Positions 42,396 to 50,280 of a DNA stretch of 64,000 nt are shown here, one piece after another (position 1 is the stretch's first letter; each line of letters opens with the position of its first letter). Source of the stretch: Amycolatopsis vancoresmycina (GTDB taxonomy: Bacteria; Actinomycetota; Actinomycetes; Mycobacteriales; Pseudonocardiaceae); contig NZ_JNYY01000007.1 in NCBI RefSeq assembly GCF_000716785.1, positions 124,001 through 188,000 of the forward strand. The letters run 5' to 3'. The position numbers were made by a program, and so were the translations under genes. The notes beneath the pieces are model-generated. The model was not told the origin of the DNA. It did no database searches and worked only from the letters and a program-made list of their open reading frames with translations.

Positions 42396-43256
42396 TCAGG
42401 AGGAGGCGGTCGCCTGCTCGGTGGCGGCCTCGGTCGCAGCAGCGGCCTCGGTCGCGTCGGCGGCGGCGGTCTCGGAGCCGGCGAGCAGCTCCTTCTCCCA
42501 CTCGGCCAGCGGCTCGTCCGAAGCAACGCCCGGCTCCGGCTTGGTGTCGGCCGAAGCACCGTTGCGGCTGGAGCGGGCCATCAGACCGGCGGCCGCGGCC
42601 TCGGCGACGACCTTGGTCAGCAGCGCGGCGGAGCGGATCGCGTCGTCGTTGCCCGGAATCGGGTAGTCGACCTCGTCCGGGTCGCAGTTGGTGTCCAGGA
42701 TCGCGACGACCGGGATGTTCAGCTTCCGAGCCTCGCCGACGGCGATGTGCTCCTTCTTCGTGTCGACGATCCACACCGCGCTCGGCACCTTGGCCATGTC
42801 GCGGATACCGCCGAGGGTCTTCTCCAGCTTTTCCTTCTCGCGGGTCAGCGTCAGGATCTCGCGCTTGGTGAGGCCGGCGAAGCCGCCGGTCTGCTCCTGG
42901 GCCTCGAGCTCCTTGAGGCGGAGGAGGCGCTTGTGCACGGTCTGGAAGTTGGTCAGCATGCCGCCGAGCCAGCGCTGGTTGACGTAGGGCATGCCCACGC
43001 GCGCGGCCTCGTTGGCGATGGCTTCCTGAGCCTGCTTCTTGGTGCCGACGAACATGATGGTGCCGCCGTGCGCGACGGTTTCCTTGATGAATTCGTACGC
43101 ACGGTCGATGTAGGTCAGCGTCTGCTGCAGGTCGATGATGTAGATGCCGTTGCGCTCGGTGAAGATGTAGCGCTTCATCTTCGGGTTCCACCGGCGGGTC
43201 TGGTGCCCGAAGTGCACGCCGCTGTCGAGCAGCTGCTTCATGGTGACGACGGCCAT
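42396..43256 (-). CDS. rpsB: Ribosomal protein uS2
   Basis: This 286-residue protein has a complete S2 core (MKQLLDSGVHFGHQTRRWNPKMKRYIFTERNGIYIIDLQQT; NIPVVAILDTNCDPDEVDYPIPGNDDAIRS) and an actinobacterial Ala/Glu/Thr-rich C-terminal tail of about 60 residues. It is the first gene of the rpsB-tsf operon. The start at MAVVTMKQLL fits homologues. A long 5' leader with a hairpin precedes it. Confidence 0.98.
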   Translation of the reverse strand: MAVVTMKQLLDSGVHFGHQTRRWNPKMKRYIFTERNGIYIIDLQQTLTYIDRAYEFIKETVAHGGTIMFVGTKKQAQEAIANEAARVGMPYVNQRWLGGMLTNFQTVHKRLLRLKELEAQEQTGGFAGLTKREILTLTREKEKLEKTLGGIRDMAKVPSAVWIVDTKKEHIAVGEARKLNIPVVAILDTNCDPDEVDYPIPGNDDAIRSAALLTKVVAEAAAAGLMARSSRNGASADTKPEPGVASDEPLAEWEKELLAGSETAAADATEAAAATEAATEQATASS

Positions 43257-43284
43257 TGCCGGAATCACACCTCTTCTGTGTCGT

Positions 43285-43309
43285 GCGCGCCGTGCGTGTG
43301 ACGGCGCGC
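43285..43309 (-). promoter_or_regulatory. Hairpin in rpsB 5' leader
   Basis: GCGCGCCGT and ACGGCGCGC form a perfect 9-bp stem with a 7-nt loop, about 29 nt upstream of the rpsB ATG and just before the ribosome binding site. With the TAGAAT box near 43490 the leader would be about 220 nt. rpsB is autoregulated by S2 through its leader in Escherichia coli; a similar role here is only inferred. Confidence 0.4.
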
Positions 43310-43541
43310 TGCTCGGTTTTGTCGCTCCCGGCCGGGTGGCCGTTCGCCCTGGTGCCCGTGCCGGCATCCGGACCCCGGGGTGAGGACCCGGGGACCGCCG
43401 GACGCCGCGCGCCCACCCGGCTGCTTCCAGACCGGGGAACGCGCACGTGCACGCGAAGTCAGCCCGCTAACACGGACCGCGGGAAAGATTCTACCCCCTG
43501 CCACCACCCCCTCCCCCACCGGCGGCCGCTCACCGGCGCGG

Positions 43542-43569
43542 TTGTCCACATCGGCTCCGGTTATCCACA
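43542..43569 (+). promoter_or_regulatory. Two tandem DnaA-box matches
   Basis: TTGTCCACA (43542-43550), the actinobacterial DnaA-box consensus, and TTATCCACA (43561-43569), the E. coli R1-type box, lie in the same orientation 19 bp apart, upstream of the M23 peptidase gene. No dnaA, dnaN or other origin genes are present, so a regulatory or titration site is more likely than oriC. Confidence 0.55.
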
Positions 43570-43619
43570 GATTCACGACCACGCCCCCACGGAGCGGCCG
43601 GGTACCGCAGGCTGGAGCC

Positions 43620-44621
43620 ATGGAGACGATCACGCGTTGCCGACGGTGGGGTTTGGCTGTGGTTGCCCTGGTCACGGGGGTGTGCGGAAGTTTCGGAGGA
43701 GAGTTCGGGAGGGGCGGTGGGGAGGTCCGGGCGCCGGCATTCGGGGGTGAACTGCCGATGTTGGTGGCCCTGGGGACAGGTGGAGGTTGGACGGGTGGAT
43801 CAGGGGCGCCGGGATGGGCGGGGGCTTGGGCGGGCGGTCCGGCACCGCCAACGACGGACTCCCGAGCCCCCGGCCCCGCGACGCAGCCATGGGCCGAAGC
43901 TCTGGCGGCAGAGCCGCGGCCGAGCGACCTGCCCCCGCACCTAGCGGACTCCCTTCTTCACGGCCGAGCGGGGCAGCCGTGGGCCGACCGCCCGGCTGCA
44001 GAGCTGTGGCCGAGCGGCCTGGCATCACCAACGGCGGACTCCCCGTTCCCTGCCTCGGCGGCGGAGCCGTGGGCAGGCGACCTGGCACCGCCCTCCCCGT
44101 TCTCCGTGCCGTCGGCGAACACGCCATGGGTCGCCGCGGTCCGGCTGTCGCCGATAGCCGACGAGCTGGGCTCGGGCAGTTCCCCCGTCGTGCGGCAGTC
44201 GCGGCTCTCCTGGCCCTTGTCACCCGTTCCGGTGGTCACCAAATATTTCGACGCCCCCGAAACACCCTTCGGCGCCGGACACCGCGGGGTCGATCTGGCC
44301 GCCGTGCCCGGGCAGGACGTGCTGGCCGCCGATGCGGGTGTCGTCGTCTTCGCCGGGATGGTGGGCGGGCGGCCCGTGCTGTCCGTCGACCACGACGGTG
44401 GGCTGCGGACCACCTACGAGCCCGTCGTGCCGAAGGTCGCCGTGGGTGAGCAGGTCTACCGGGGGCAAGTGCTCGGCACCGTCCTCGCCGGGCACCTGGG
44501 CTGTCCGACCGCGGCGTGCCTGCACTGGGGCGTGCGGCGGGGCGAGGAGTACGTCGATCCACTCGCGCTGACCGGCGAGACCGGCGAATACCGGCTCAAA
44601 CCGTGGGGAGGTGGTGGGTGA
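43620..44621 (+). CDS. M23-family peptidase (LytM-like), exported
   Basis: This 333-residue protein has an N-terminal hydrophobic export signal (WGLAVVALVTGVCGSFGG), then about 150 residues of repetitive Pro/Ala/Trp-rich linker (PWAEALA, PWADRPA, PWAGDLA units preceded by ADS segments) and a C-terminal M23 domain. Zinc ligands are H221 and D225 (GHRGVDLA) and H302 (CLHWGVR). It should cleave or bind peptidoglycan peptides. In actinobacteria this gene regularly lies between rpsB and whiG. Its stop abuts the whiG stop with no gap. Confidence 0.88.
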   Translation: METITRCRRWGLAVVALVTGVCGSFGGEFGRGGGEVRAPAFGGELPMLVALGTGGGWTGGSGAPGWAGAWAGGPAPPTTDSRAPGPATQPWAEALAAEPRPSDLPPHLADSLLHGRAGQPWADRPAAELWPSGLASPTADSPFPASAAEPWAGDLAPPSPFSVPSANTPWVAAVRLSPIADELGSGSSPVVRQSRLSWPLSPVPVVTKYFDAPETPFGAGHRGVDLAAVPGQDVLAADAGVVVFAGMVGGRPVLSVDHDGGLRTTYEPVVPKVAVGEQVYRGQVLGTVLAGHLGCPTAACLHWGVRRGEEYVDPLALTGETGEYRLKPWGGGG

Positions 44622-45470
44622 TCAGGCGCCGGTCTGCTCGACCAGCTTGGCGCGCAGCCGCATGACCGCCCGCGTGTGCAGCTGGCTCACCCGGGACTCC
44701 GTGACGCCGAGGACCTTGCCGATTTCGGCGAGGGTCAGGCTCTCGAAGTAGTAGAGGCTGACCACGATCTTGTCCCGCTCGGTGAGCTGCGCGATCGCCT
44801 GGGCCAGCTGGCGGCGGTTGTCCTGGTCGACGAGCACCGCGACCGGGTCGACGGCGTCGTCGTCGGGCAGCGTGTCGACCAGCGAGCCGCTGTCCTTGCC
44901 TGCGGCCACCAGGTCCTCCAGCGCGACGACGCTGGTGAGCTGCAGCTGGCCGTAGAAGTCGCGAAGCTCGTCGAGGCCGATGCCGAGCTCGGTGGCCAGT
45001 TCGGCGTCAGTCGGGGTGCGGTGCAGGCGGGCGCCGAGCCGCTCCATCGCGCGCTCGGCCTCCTTGGCCTTGCTGCGGACCGCGCGCGGGACCCAGTCCT
45101 GGGAACGGAGGTCGTCGAGGATCGCGCCACGGATGCGCTGCATCGCGTACGTCTCGAACCGCAGGCCGCGCTCGGGGTCGAACTTTTCGATCGCGTCGAC
45201 GAGCCCGAAGATGCCCGACTGGACCAGGTCACCGACGTCGATGTGGGTCGGCAGCCCGGTGCCGACCCGGCCGGCGACGTACTTGACCAGCGGGGCGTAG
45301 TGCAGCACGAGCCGATCACGCGACGCCTGGTCGGGGCTGTCGGCGAACTGCTGCCACAGCGCCGCGATCCCGGCGTCGACGTCGTAGCCGGCCCGGGTGT
45401 CCGCGGGCACGGCGGTCTCACCGTGAGTGTTCACTCCGGCGGCTTCGGTCACGTGCGGGCCTGCGGTCAT
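44622..45470 (-). CDS. whiG: WhiG/FliA-family RNA polymerase sigma factor
   Basis: This 282-residue group 3 sigma factor has region 2 (DRLVLHYAPLVKYVAGRVGTGLPTHIDVGDLVQSGIFGLVDAIEKFDPERGLRFETYAMQRIRGAILDDLRSQDWVPR), region 3 (TPTDAELATELGIGLDELRDF) and region 4 (RDKIVVSLYYFESLTLAEIGKVLGVTESRVSQLHTRA). In Streptomyces WhiG directs early sporulation genes and is inhibited by RsiG with c-di-GMP. No flagellar genes are nearby, which supports a developmental rather than a flagellar role. Confidence 0.93.
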   Translation of the reverse strand: MTAGPHVTEAAGVNTHGETAVPADTRAGYDVDAGIAALWQQFADSPDQASRDRLVLHYAPLVKYVAGRVGTGLPTHIDVGDLVQSGIFGLVDAIEKFDPERGLRFETYAMQRIRGAILDDLRSQDWVPRAVRSKAKEAERAMERLGARLHRTPTDAELATELGIGLDELRDFYGQLQLTSVVALEDLVAAGKDSGSLVDTLPDDDAVDPVAVLVDQDNRRQLAQAIAQLTERDKIVVSLYYFESLTLAEIGKVLGVTESRVSQLHTRAVMRLRAKLVEQTGA

Positions 45471-45581
45471 TGCACCGTCGTTCTCGGCATGCGGCTCAGT
45501 GTCGTCTCCGTGCTCGTGCGGATGCGCGTGCGCCGCCGGGCCTGCTGCTGGACGACCCCGGCGAGCCTCCCCCGGACCGCC

Positions 45582-46562
45582 TCAGGCCCTGGGGTGCGCT
45601 CGGTCATGGATCGCTTTCAACCGGTCGACGGTCACATGAGTGTAGAGCTGCGTCGTGGCAAGCGTAGCGTGACCAAGCAGTTCCTGAACGCTCCTGAGAT
45701 CGGCACCCCCTTCGAGCAGATGCGTCGCGGCCGAATGCCGCAGGCCGTGGGGCCCCATGTCGAGGGCTCCGGGCACCGCGGTGACGGCGTCGTGCACCAC
45801 GCGCCGCACCGCCCGCGGGTCGACGCGTTTCCCCCGCACACCGAGGAAAAGCGCGGCCTCGGCGCTCTCACCACCGGTTTCGGCGACGATCTTCGGCCGC
45901 CCCTCCTCGATCCAGTCGCCCAGCGCCTCGGCCGCCGGGACGCCGAACGGGACGACCCGTTCCTTGCCGCCCTTCCCCAGCACCGTCACGACACGGCGGG
46001 AGAAGTCCGCCCCGCCGACGTCCAGCCCGCACAACTCGGACACGCGGATACCGGTGGCGTAGAGCAGCTCGACGATCGCGCGATCACGCAGCGCGACCGG
46101 ATCGCGTTGCGCGGCCCCGGCAGCCGACGCCTGCATCACCTCCCCCGCCTGCCCGGCACGCAGCACCCCGGGCAGGGTGCGGTGCGCCCGCGGGGCGGCG
46201 AGCCGGCCGCCCGGGTCGGTGGCCAGGACCCCGGTGCGGTCCGCCCAGGCGGTGAACGTCCGCACCGAGGCGGCCCGCCGGGCGAGCGTCGTCCGGCTCG
46301 CCCCGCCGGCCTGCTGGGCGGCGAGCCACGCCCGCAGCCGGGCGAGGTCGAGGTCCGCAACCTCGCCCCCGCCGTCCACGACGAAACCCAGCAGCGCCAC
46401 CGCATCGCCGACGTACGCCCGCACGGTGTGCGCGGACAGGCCGCGTTCGAGCCCGAGGTGCCGTTCGTAGCCGGCGACGACGGCCCGCACGGGCTCGGGC
46501 AGCGCGGCCCGGAGCGCGCGCAGATCGGGGCGGCGGGCTCGTCCGGAGCGTGCTGACGGCAT
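45582..46562 (-). CDS. xerC: Tyrosine recombinase XerC
   Basis: This 326-residue recombinase has an N-terminal SAM-like core-binding domain (GYERHLGLERGLSAHTVRAYVGDAVALLGFV) and a catalytic domain with Arg in ATGIRVSELCGL, HGLRHSAATHLLEGGADLRSVQELLGHATLATTQLYTHV (H-x-x-R, His and the Tyr nucleophile). It resolves chromosome dimers at dif with XerD. The whiG-xerC-dprA placement marks it as the chromosomal XerC and not a phage integrase. Confidence 0.93.
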   Translation of the reverse strand: MPSARSGRARRPDLRALRAALPEPVRAVVAGYERHLGLERGLSAHTVRAYVGDAVALLGFVVDGGGEVADLDLARLRAWLAAQQAGGASRTTLARRAASVRTFTAWADRTGVLATDPGGRLAAPRAHRTLPGVLRAGQAGEVMQASAAGAAQRDPVALRDRAIVELLYATGIRVSELCGLDVGGADFSRRVVTVLGKGGKERVVPFGVPAAEALGDWIEEGRPKIVAETGGESAEAALFLGVRGKRVDPRAVRRVVHDAVTAVPGALDMGPHGLRHSAATHLLEGGADLRSVQELLGHATLATTQLYTHVTVDRLKAIHDRAHPRA

Positions 46563-46665
46563 GGATGTCACGCTGCGCGAACAACCGCCTCGGGTCAAGG
46601 ATCGCCACGCGTCCGCACCGGACCGGCCGAACACGGTCGACGATTTCGCCCGGATTCCGTGGTGA

Positions 46666-47805
46666 TCACGCGCTTTCCTTCCGTCGTCGCCAGCCCGCTT
46701 CCCCGCGGACGGCGAATCCGTCGAGTTCCAGTTCCGGCAGCAACGCCCGCACCCGCCGCAGCGGCAGGCCCGATTCGGCCGCGATCTCGGAGTCTGACCG
46801 GTCGGTGCGCACAGCCAGTGCCTCGAAGGTGCGCAATGCCTCGGGCCCCAGCCGGTCGGTGCGCCGTTTCGGCCGCCTGGTGGTGTCTTCCGCGATGCCG
46901 AAGTGACCGACGGTCTCGAGGACTTCGTCGACGGTCGAGACCAGCGTCGCCCGGGCATCGCGGATCAGGTCGTGACAGCCGGCGGACATCCCCGACGACA
47001 CCGGCCCCGGCAGCGCCATCACCACTTTGCCGAGCGCACCGGCGGTGCTCGCGGTGTTGCGGGCGCCGCTGCGCCGCCCGGCCTCGACGACCAGGGTGCC
47101 CTCGGTGAGGGCGGCGATCAGCCGGTTGCGGACGAGGAACCGGTGCCGGGCCGGCGGAGTACCGGGCGGGTACTCGCTGACGACCGCACCACCGGCCCCG
47201 ACCATCCGCTTCAGCAGGGCGACGTGCCCCGCCGGATAGCCGGCGTCGACGGCGCACCCCAGCACGGCAACGGTGACACCGGACGCGGCGAGAGCGCCTC
47301 GGTGCGCAGCTCCATCGATGCCGTAGGCGGCGCCGGAGAAGACCGGGACACCCCGGACGCCAAGCCCATAGGCGAACTCGGCGGCGTGGTGTTCCCCGTA
47401 TTCGGTGGCGGCACGGGCTCCGACCACGGCCACAGCCCGATCGGCGGCGGCGCCGAGGGAAACCTCCCCGGACACCCACAGAGCCAAGGGCGGAACGGCT
47501 TCGGCCACCCCACGCCGTGCGGCGAGATCCAGGGCGAGCAACGGCCAAGCAGGCCACTCATCGTCCTCGGGCACGACAAGGCGCGCACCTGCCTCGGCGG
47601 CCCGGGCGAAGTCCTGGGCGACAAGGTCGAAGCCCCGCCGCGCCTCGGTCACCTTCAGCACATCAGGCGGGCAATCGCCACGCCGAACCCGCCCGGCGGC
47701 GGCAACCGGCCCATGCTCGGCGACGAAGGCCACGAGGGCAGCCGCCGGCGGCTCGGCCACCCGCAGCAGGTAGGCGCGAGCCTGCCGCACGTCGTCGGCG
47801 TTCAT
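46666..47805 (-). CDS. dprA: DNA-processing protein DprA
   Basis: This 379-residue protein has the Rossmann-like DprA core (AVAVVGARAATEYGEHHAAEFAYGLGVRGVPVFSGAAYGIDGAAHRGAL; GTPPARHRFLVRNRLIAALTEGTLVVEAGRRSGARNTA) and a C-terminal winged-helix-like segment (DSEIAAESGLPLRRVRALLPELELDGFA). It loads RecA on incoming single-stranded DNA in transformable bacteria and is widely retained elsewhere. Its ATG overlaps the upstream stop (ATGA). Confidence 0.95.
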   Translation of the reverse strand: MNADDVRQARAYLLRVAEPPAAALVAFVAEHGPVAAAGRVRRGDCPPDVLKVTEARRGFDLVAQDFARAAEAGARLVVPEDDEWPAWPLLALDLAARRGVAEAVPPLALWVSGEVSLGAAADRAVAVVGARAATEYGEHHAAEFAYGLGVRGVPVFSGAAYGIDGAAHRGALAASGVTVAVLGCAVDAGYPAGHVALLKRMVGAGGAVVSEYPPGTPPARHRFLVRNRLIAALTEGTLVVEAGRRSGARNTASTAGALGKVVMALPGPVSSGMSAGCHDLIRDARATLVSTVDEVLETVGHFGIAEDTTRRPKRRTDRLGPEALRTFEALAVRTDRSDSEIAAESGLPLRRVRALLPELELDGFAVRGEAGWRRRKESA

Positions 47806-49313
47806 GCCGCCACCCGTTCACGGAAGGCCAGCGCCGACCCGACTTGTTCGGCGCCTGGGCGGGACTCGCCGTCCAGGTCCGCCAGCGTCCAAGCGATGCG
47901 CAGGCAGCGATCGGCGCCGCGGCCGCTCAGGGCGCCGCGGTCCATGGCTCGGTCGAGCAGGACCGTTGCGGCGGCAGGAAGGGCGAACTGACGACGCAGG
48001 GCCGGGCCGGGCACCTCGGAGTTGGACGACCAGCCGTGTTCGCTCCACCGTCGCGCCGCGCGTTCACGGGCGACCAGGACCCGCTGGCGGACCGCTTCGG
48101 ACGGCTCTGCCGAGCCGGCGTCGTGTGCGCTGATGGCGCTCAGCGGCCGCAATCGGACTCTCAGGTCGACGCGATCGAGCAGCGGTCCCGATAACTTGGC
48201 GAGGTAGCGACGGCGAGCGCTCGGCGAGCACACGCAGTCGGTGTCCTTCGGCGGTGCACACGCGCACGGGTTGGTGGCGAGGACCAGCTGGAACCGGGCG
48301 GGGTAGGTGATCGATCCCTTGACCCGGGCAATGCGTACCTCACCCTCTTCGAGAACGGTCCTGAGCGACTCGAGGCACTGCCCACCGAACTCGCAGACCT
48401 CGTCGAGGAACAGGACACCGCGGTGCGCCCGGCTGATCGCGCCCGGCGACGCGATTCCGCTCCCCCCGCCGATCAGGGCGGGAACCGAGATCGAATAGTG
48501 CGGAGCCACGAACGGCGGGACCGTCACCAGCGGGGAGGACTTCGACAGCGAGCCGTCGACCGAGTGCACCGCGGTGACCTCCAAGGACTCCTCCTGCGTC
48601 AGCTGCGGGAGCAGACCGGGAAGCCGCTTCGCCAGCATCGTCTTGCCCACTCCGGGCGGGCCGGTGAGGAGGAGGTGGTGCCCACCGGCTGCGGCGACCT
48701 CCAAGGCCCACCGTGCCTCCGGCTGGCCGACGACATCCGCGAGATCCGGCACGTCCGGCGGCGCTGCTGGAGCGGGCGGCTCCGGACCTGCCAGCTCGGC
48801 TTCACGCTTCAGCCAAGCCACGAAGTCCCGCAGATGCGGCGCGCCCGCGATCTCGATGCCGTCCACGAGTCCTGCCTCGACGAGGGAGTCCGTCGGCACG
48901 ACGGCTCGTCCGTAGCCCGCCGCCCGGGCGGCCAGGAGGCCCGGGAGGATGCCGCGGACCGCGCGGATCCGGCCGTCCAAGGCCAGTTCGCCGAGCAACA
49001 CGGTGCCGAGCAGCCGCGTTGCCGGCACCGCGCCGGATGCGGCGAGCACCGCCGCCGCGATGCCCAGGTCGAAGGCTGACCCCATCTTGGGCAGGTTCGC
49101 CGGGGACAGGCCGAGAGTGACTTTGCCGTCGGGCCACGGCTCCCCGGAATTGCGCACGGCCGATCGAACGCGGTCCTTCGCCTCGCGGAGTCCGGCGTCG
49201 GGCAGGCCCACGAGGGTGATCCGGCTCAGCCCACCGCCGAGGTCGGCTTCGATCTCGATCACCCGGCCGTTGATGCCGAGGAGGCCCGCTGACCAGGCTT
49301 TGGCGATGGGCAT
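47802..49313 (-). CDS. YifB/ComM-like Mg-chelatase-type AAA ATPase
   Basis: This 503-residue protein has an N-terminal ChlI-like/Lon-C domain (KAWSAGLLGINGRVIEIEADLGGGLSRITLVGLPDAGLREAKDRVRSAV), Walker A LLLTGPPGVGKTMLAKRLPGLLP, Walker B RGVLFLDEVCEF and a C-terminal helical domain with a Cys-rich insertion (NPCACAPPKDTDCVCSP). ComM-type helicases promote branch migration in transformation. It is translationally coupled on both sides, to yraN and dprA. Confidence 0.94.
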   Translation of the reverse strand: MPIAKAWSAGLLGINGRVIEIEADLGGGLSRITLVGLPDAGLREAKDRVRSAVRNSGEPWPDGKVTLGLSPANLPKMGSAFDLGIAAAVLAASGAVPATRLLGTVLLGELALDGRIRAVRGILPGLLAARAAGYGRAVVPTDSLVEAGLVDGIEIAGAPHLRDFVAWLKREAELAGPEPPAPAAPPDVPDLADVVGQPEARWALEVAAAGGHHLLLTGPPGVGKTMLAKRLPGLLPQLTQEESLEVTAVHSVDGSLSKSSPLVTVPPFVAPHYSISVPALIGGGSGIASPGAISRAHRGVLFLDEVCEFGGQCLESLRTVLEEGEVRIARVKGSITYPARFQLVLATNPCACAPPKDTDCVCSPSARRRYLAKLSGPLLDRVDLRVRLRPLSAISAHDAGSAEPSEAVRQRVLVARERAARRWSEHGWSSNSEVPGPALRRQFALPAAATVLLDRAMDRGALSGRGADRCLRIAWTLADLDGESRPGAEQVGSALAFRERVAA

Positions 49314-49690
49314 CAGAACGCCGCCTCGATGTGCTGGAGGCGGGCCTGGGTGCCTGGTTCCGCCAGGATCGTGACCACGTCGTAGCGGACCGGGCACCAG
49401 CCGATGCGGTACTCGCGTAGCCAGCGTTGGGCTGCGCGGCGGACGCGGCCGGCCTTTTCCTCCGTGACCGTTTCGGTCGGCAGGCCGAATTCGGTTCCGG
49501 TGCGGGTTTTCACCTCGCAGACGATGACGCGGGTCCGGTCGGTGAAGACCAGGTCCAGCTCGCCCTCGCGGCAGCGCCAGTTGCGGGCCAGCAGGACCAG
49601 GCCGCGGTCCTGGAGGTAGCGGAGGGCGAGGTCCTCGCCCCAGGCACCCAGGTCGCGGCGGTGTCTTGCGAGCTCGTCGGTGCCCGTCAT
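49313..49690 (-). CDS. YraN-family (UPF0102) putative endonuclease
   Basis: This 125-residue protein has the restriction-endonuclease-like fold of the UPF0102 family: GAWGEDLALRYLQDRGLVLLARNWRCREGELDLVFTDRTRVIVCEVKTR with the E..D..EVK catalytic-type residues. Its cellular role is unproven. The ATG matches family N-termini, and the stop shares one base with the next ATG (TGATG). It is a conserved member of the dprA-yifB-yraN cluster. Confidence 0.93.
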   Translation of the reverse strand: MTGTDELARHRRDLGAWGEDLALRYLQDRGLVLLARNWRCREGELDLVFTDRTRVIVCEVKTRTGTEFGLPTETVTEEKAGRVRRAAQRWLREYRIGWCPVRYDVVTILAEPGTQARLQHIEAAF

Positions 49691-49807
49691 CCGTTCGCCC
49701 CCTCGTCGGTTCGCCCTCGTCACCGGGGCGGTCCCGGCGATCACGGTGCGTGTGCCTTCGACGATGGCAGGGACCGGGCCGGGCGGACCAGAGCGGAATC
49801 GCGAACC

Positions 49808-49816
49808 TGTGGACAA
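49808..49816 (-). promoter_or_regulatory. DnaA-box match
   Basis: TGTGGACAA is the exact reverse complement of the actinobacterial DnaA box TTGTCCACA. It lies in the 266-bp gap between yraN and the DUF2469 gene, 6 kb from the tandem pair upstream of the M23 gene. A single match may be chance. Confidence 0.35.
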
Positions 49817-49910
49817 CCGGGGTGCTGGGGACAACTCGCCCACGGATCGCCTTGGGGGAGCCCGGATTGTCGGTGGGGTGTGCTAGGGGCGGCGAGCCCG
49901 TAGAAACGCA

Positions 49911-49943
49911 CCGCGCCGGCTCCCCCACGGAGAGCCGGCGCGG
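49911..49943 (-). terminator. Hairpin terminator after the DUF2469 gene
   Basis: CCGCGCCGGCTC (49911-49922) and GAGCCGGCGCGG (49932-49943) form a perfect 12-bp stem with a 9-nt loop, 13 bp after the DUF2469 stop on the minus strand. It closes the lepB-rnhB-DUF2469 transcription unit before yraN. Confidence 0.82.
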
Positions 49944-49956
49944 TCGAGTCGGGAGG

Positions 49957-50280
49957 TCAGCCCGAGAACGGGCCGTCCTCGGGGAGGCGGAGGTCCGGCT
50001 TGTCCAGTTCCTCCACGTTGACGTCCTTGAACGTGATCACCCGGACGTGCTTGACGAACCGGGCCGGGCGGTACATGTCCCAGACCCACGCGTCCGACAT
50101 GCGGACCTCGAAGTACACCTCGCCACCACCGTCGCGGACCTGCACGTCCACGGCGTTGGCCAGGTAGAACCGTCGCTCGGTTTCCACCACGTACGAAAAC
50201 TGGCCGACTATGTCGCGGTACTCGCGGTACAGCGAGAGCTCCATTTCGGTCTCGTACTTCTCGAGATCCTCTGCGCTCAT
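49957..50280 (-). CDS. DUF2469 family protein
   Basis: This 107-residue acidic protein (SAEDLEKYETEMELSLYREYRDIVGQFSYVVETERRFYLANAV) belongs to a family found almost only in actinobacteria, nearly always between rnhB and yraN. The function is unknown. Its ATG overlaps the rnhB stop (ATGA), so the two are co-translated. Confidence 0.95.
   Translation of the reverse strand: MSAEDLEKYETEMELSLYREYRDIVGQFSYVVETERRFYLANAVDVQVRDGGGEVYFEVRMSDAWVWDMYRPARFVKHVRVITFKDVNVEELDKPDLRLPEDGPFSG

Larger units (their letters stand above)
43257..43619. other. 363-bp gene-free divergent region rpsB / M23 gene
   Basis: No coding sequence is supported here. The region holds the rpsB leader (hairpin 43285-43309, AGAGGTG ribosome binding site at about 43268), a minus-strand TAGAAT box (43488-43493) as the probable rpsB promoter, a C-rich stretch (43494-43525) and two DnaA-box matches (43542-43550 and 43561-43569) shortly before the M23 gene. 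Confidence 0.7.

Noticed and set aside
43542..43569. Chromosomal origin suggested by DnaA boxes
   Set aside because: Only two boxes and none of dnaA, dnaN, recF or gyrB nearby; oriC normally has many boxes.
44622..45470. Flagellar sigma FliA
   Set aside because: Sequence fits the FliA/WhiG family, but there are no flagellar genes and the actinobacterial context is that of whiG.
45582..46562. Phage integrase as a sign of an integrated element
   Set aside because: Conserved whiG-xerC-dprA context and XerC-type length; no att site or phage genes.
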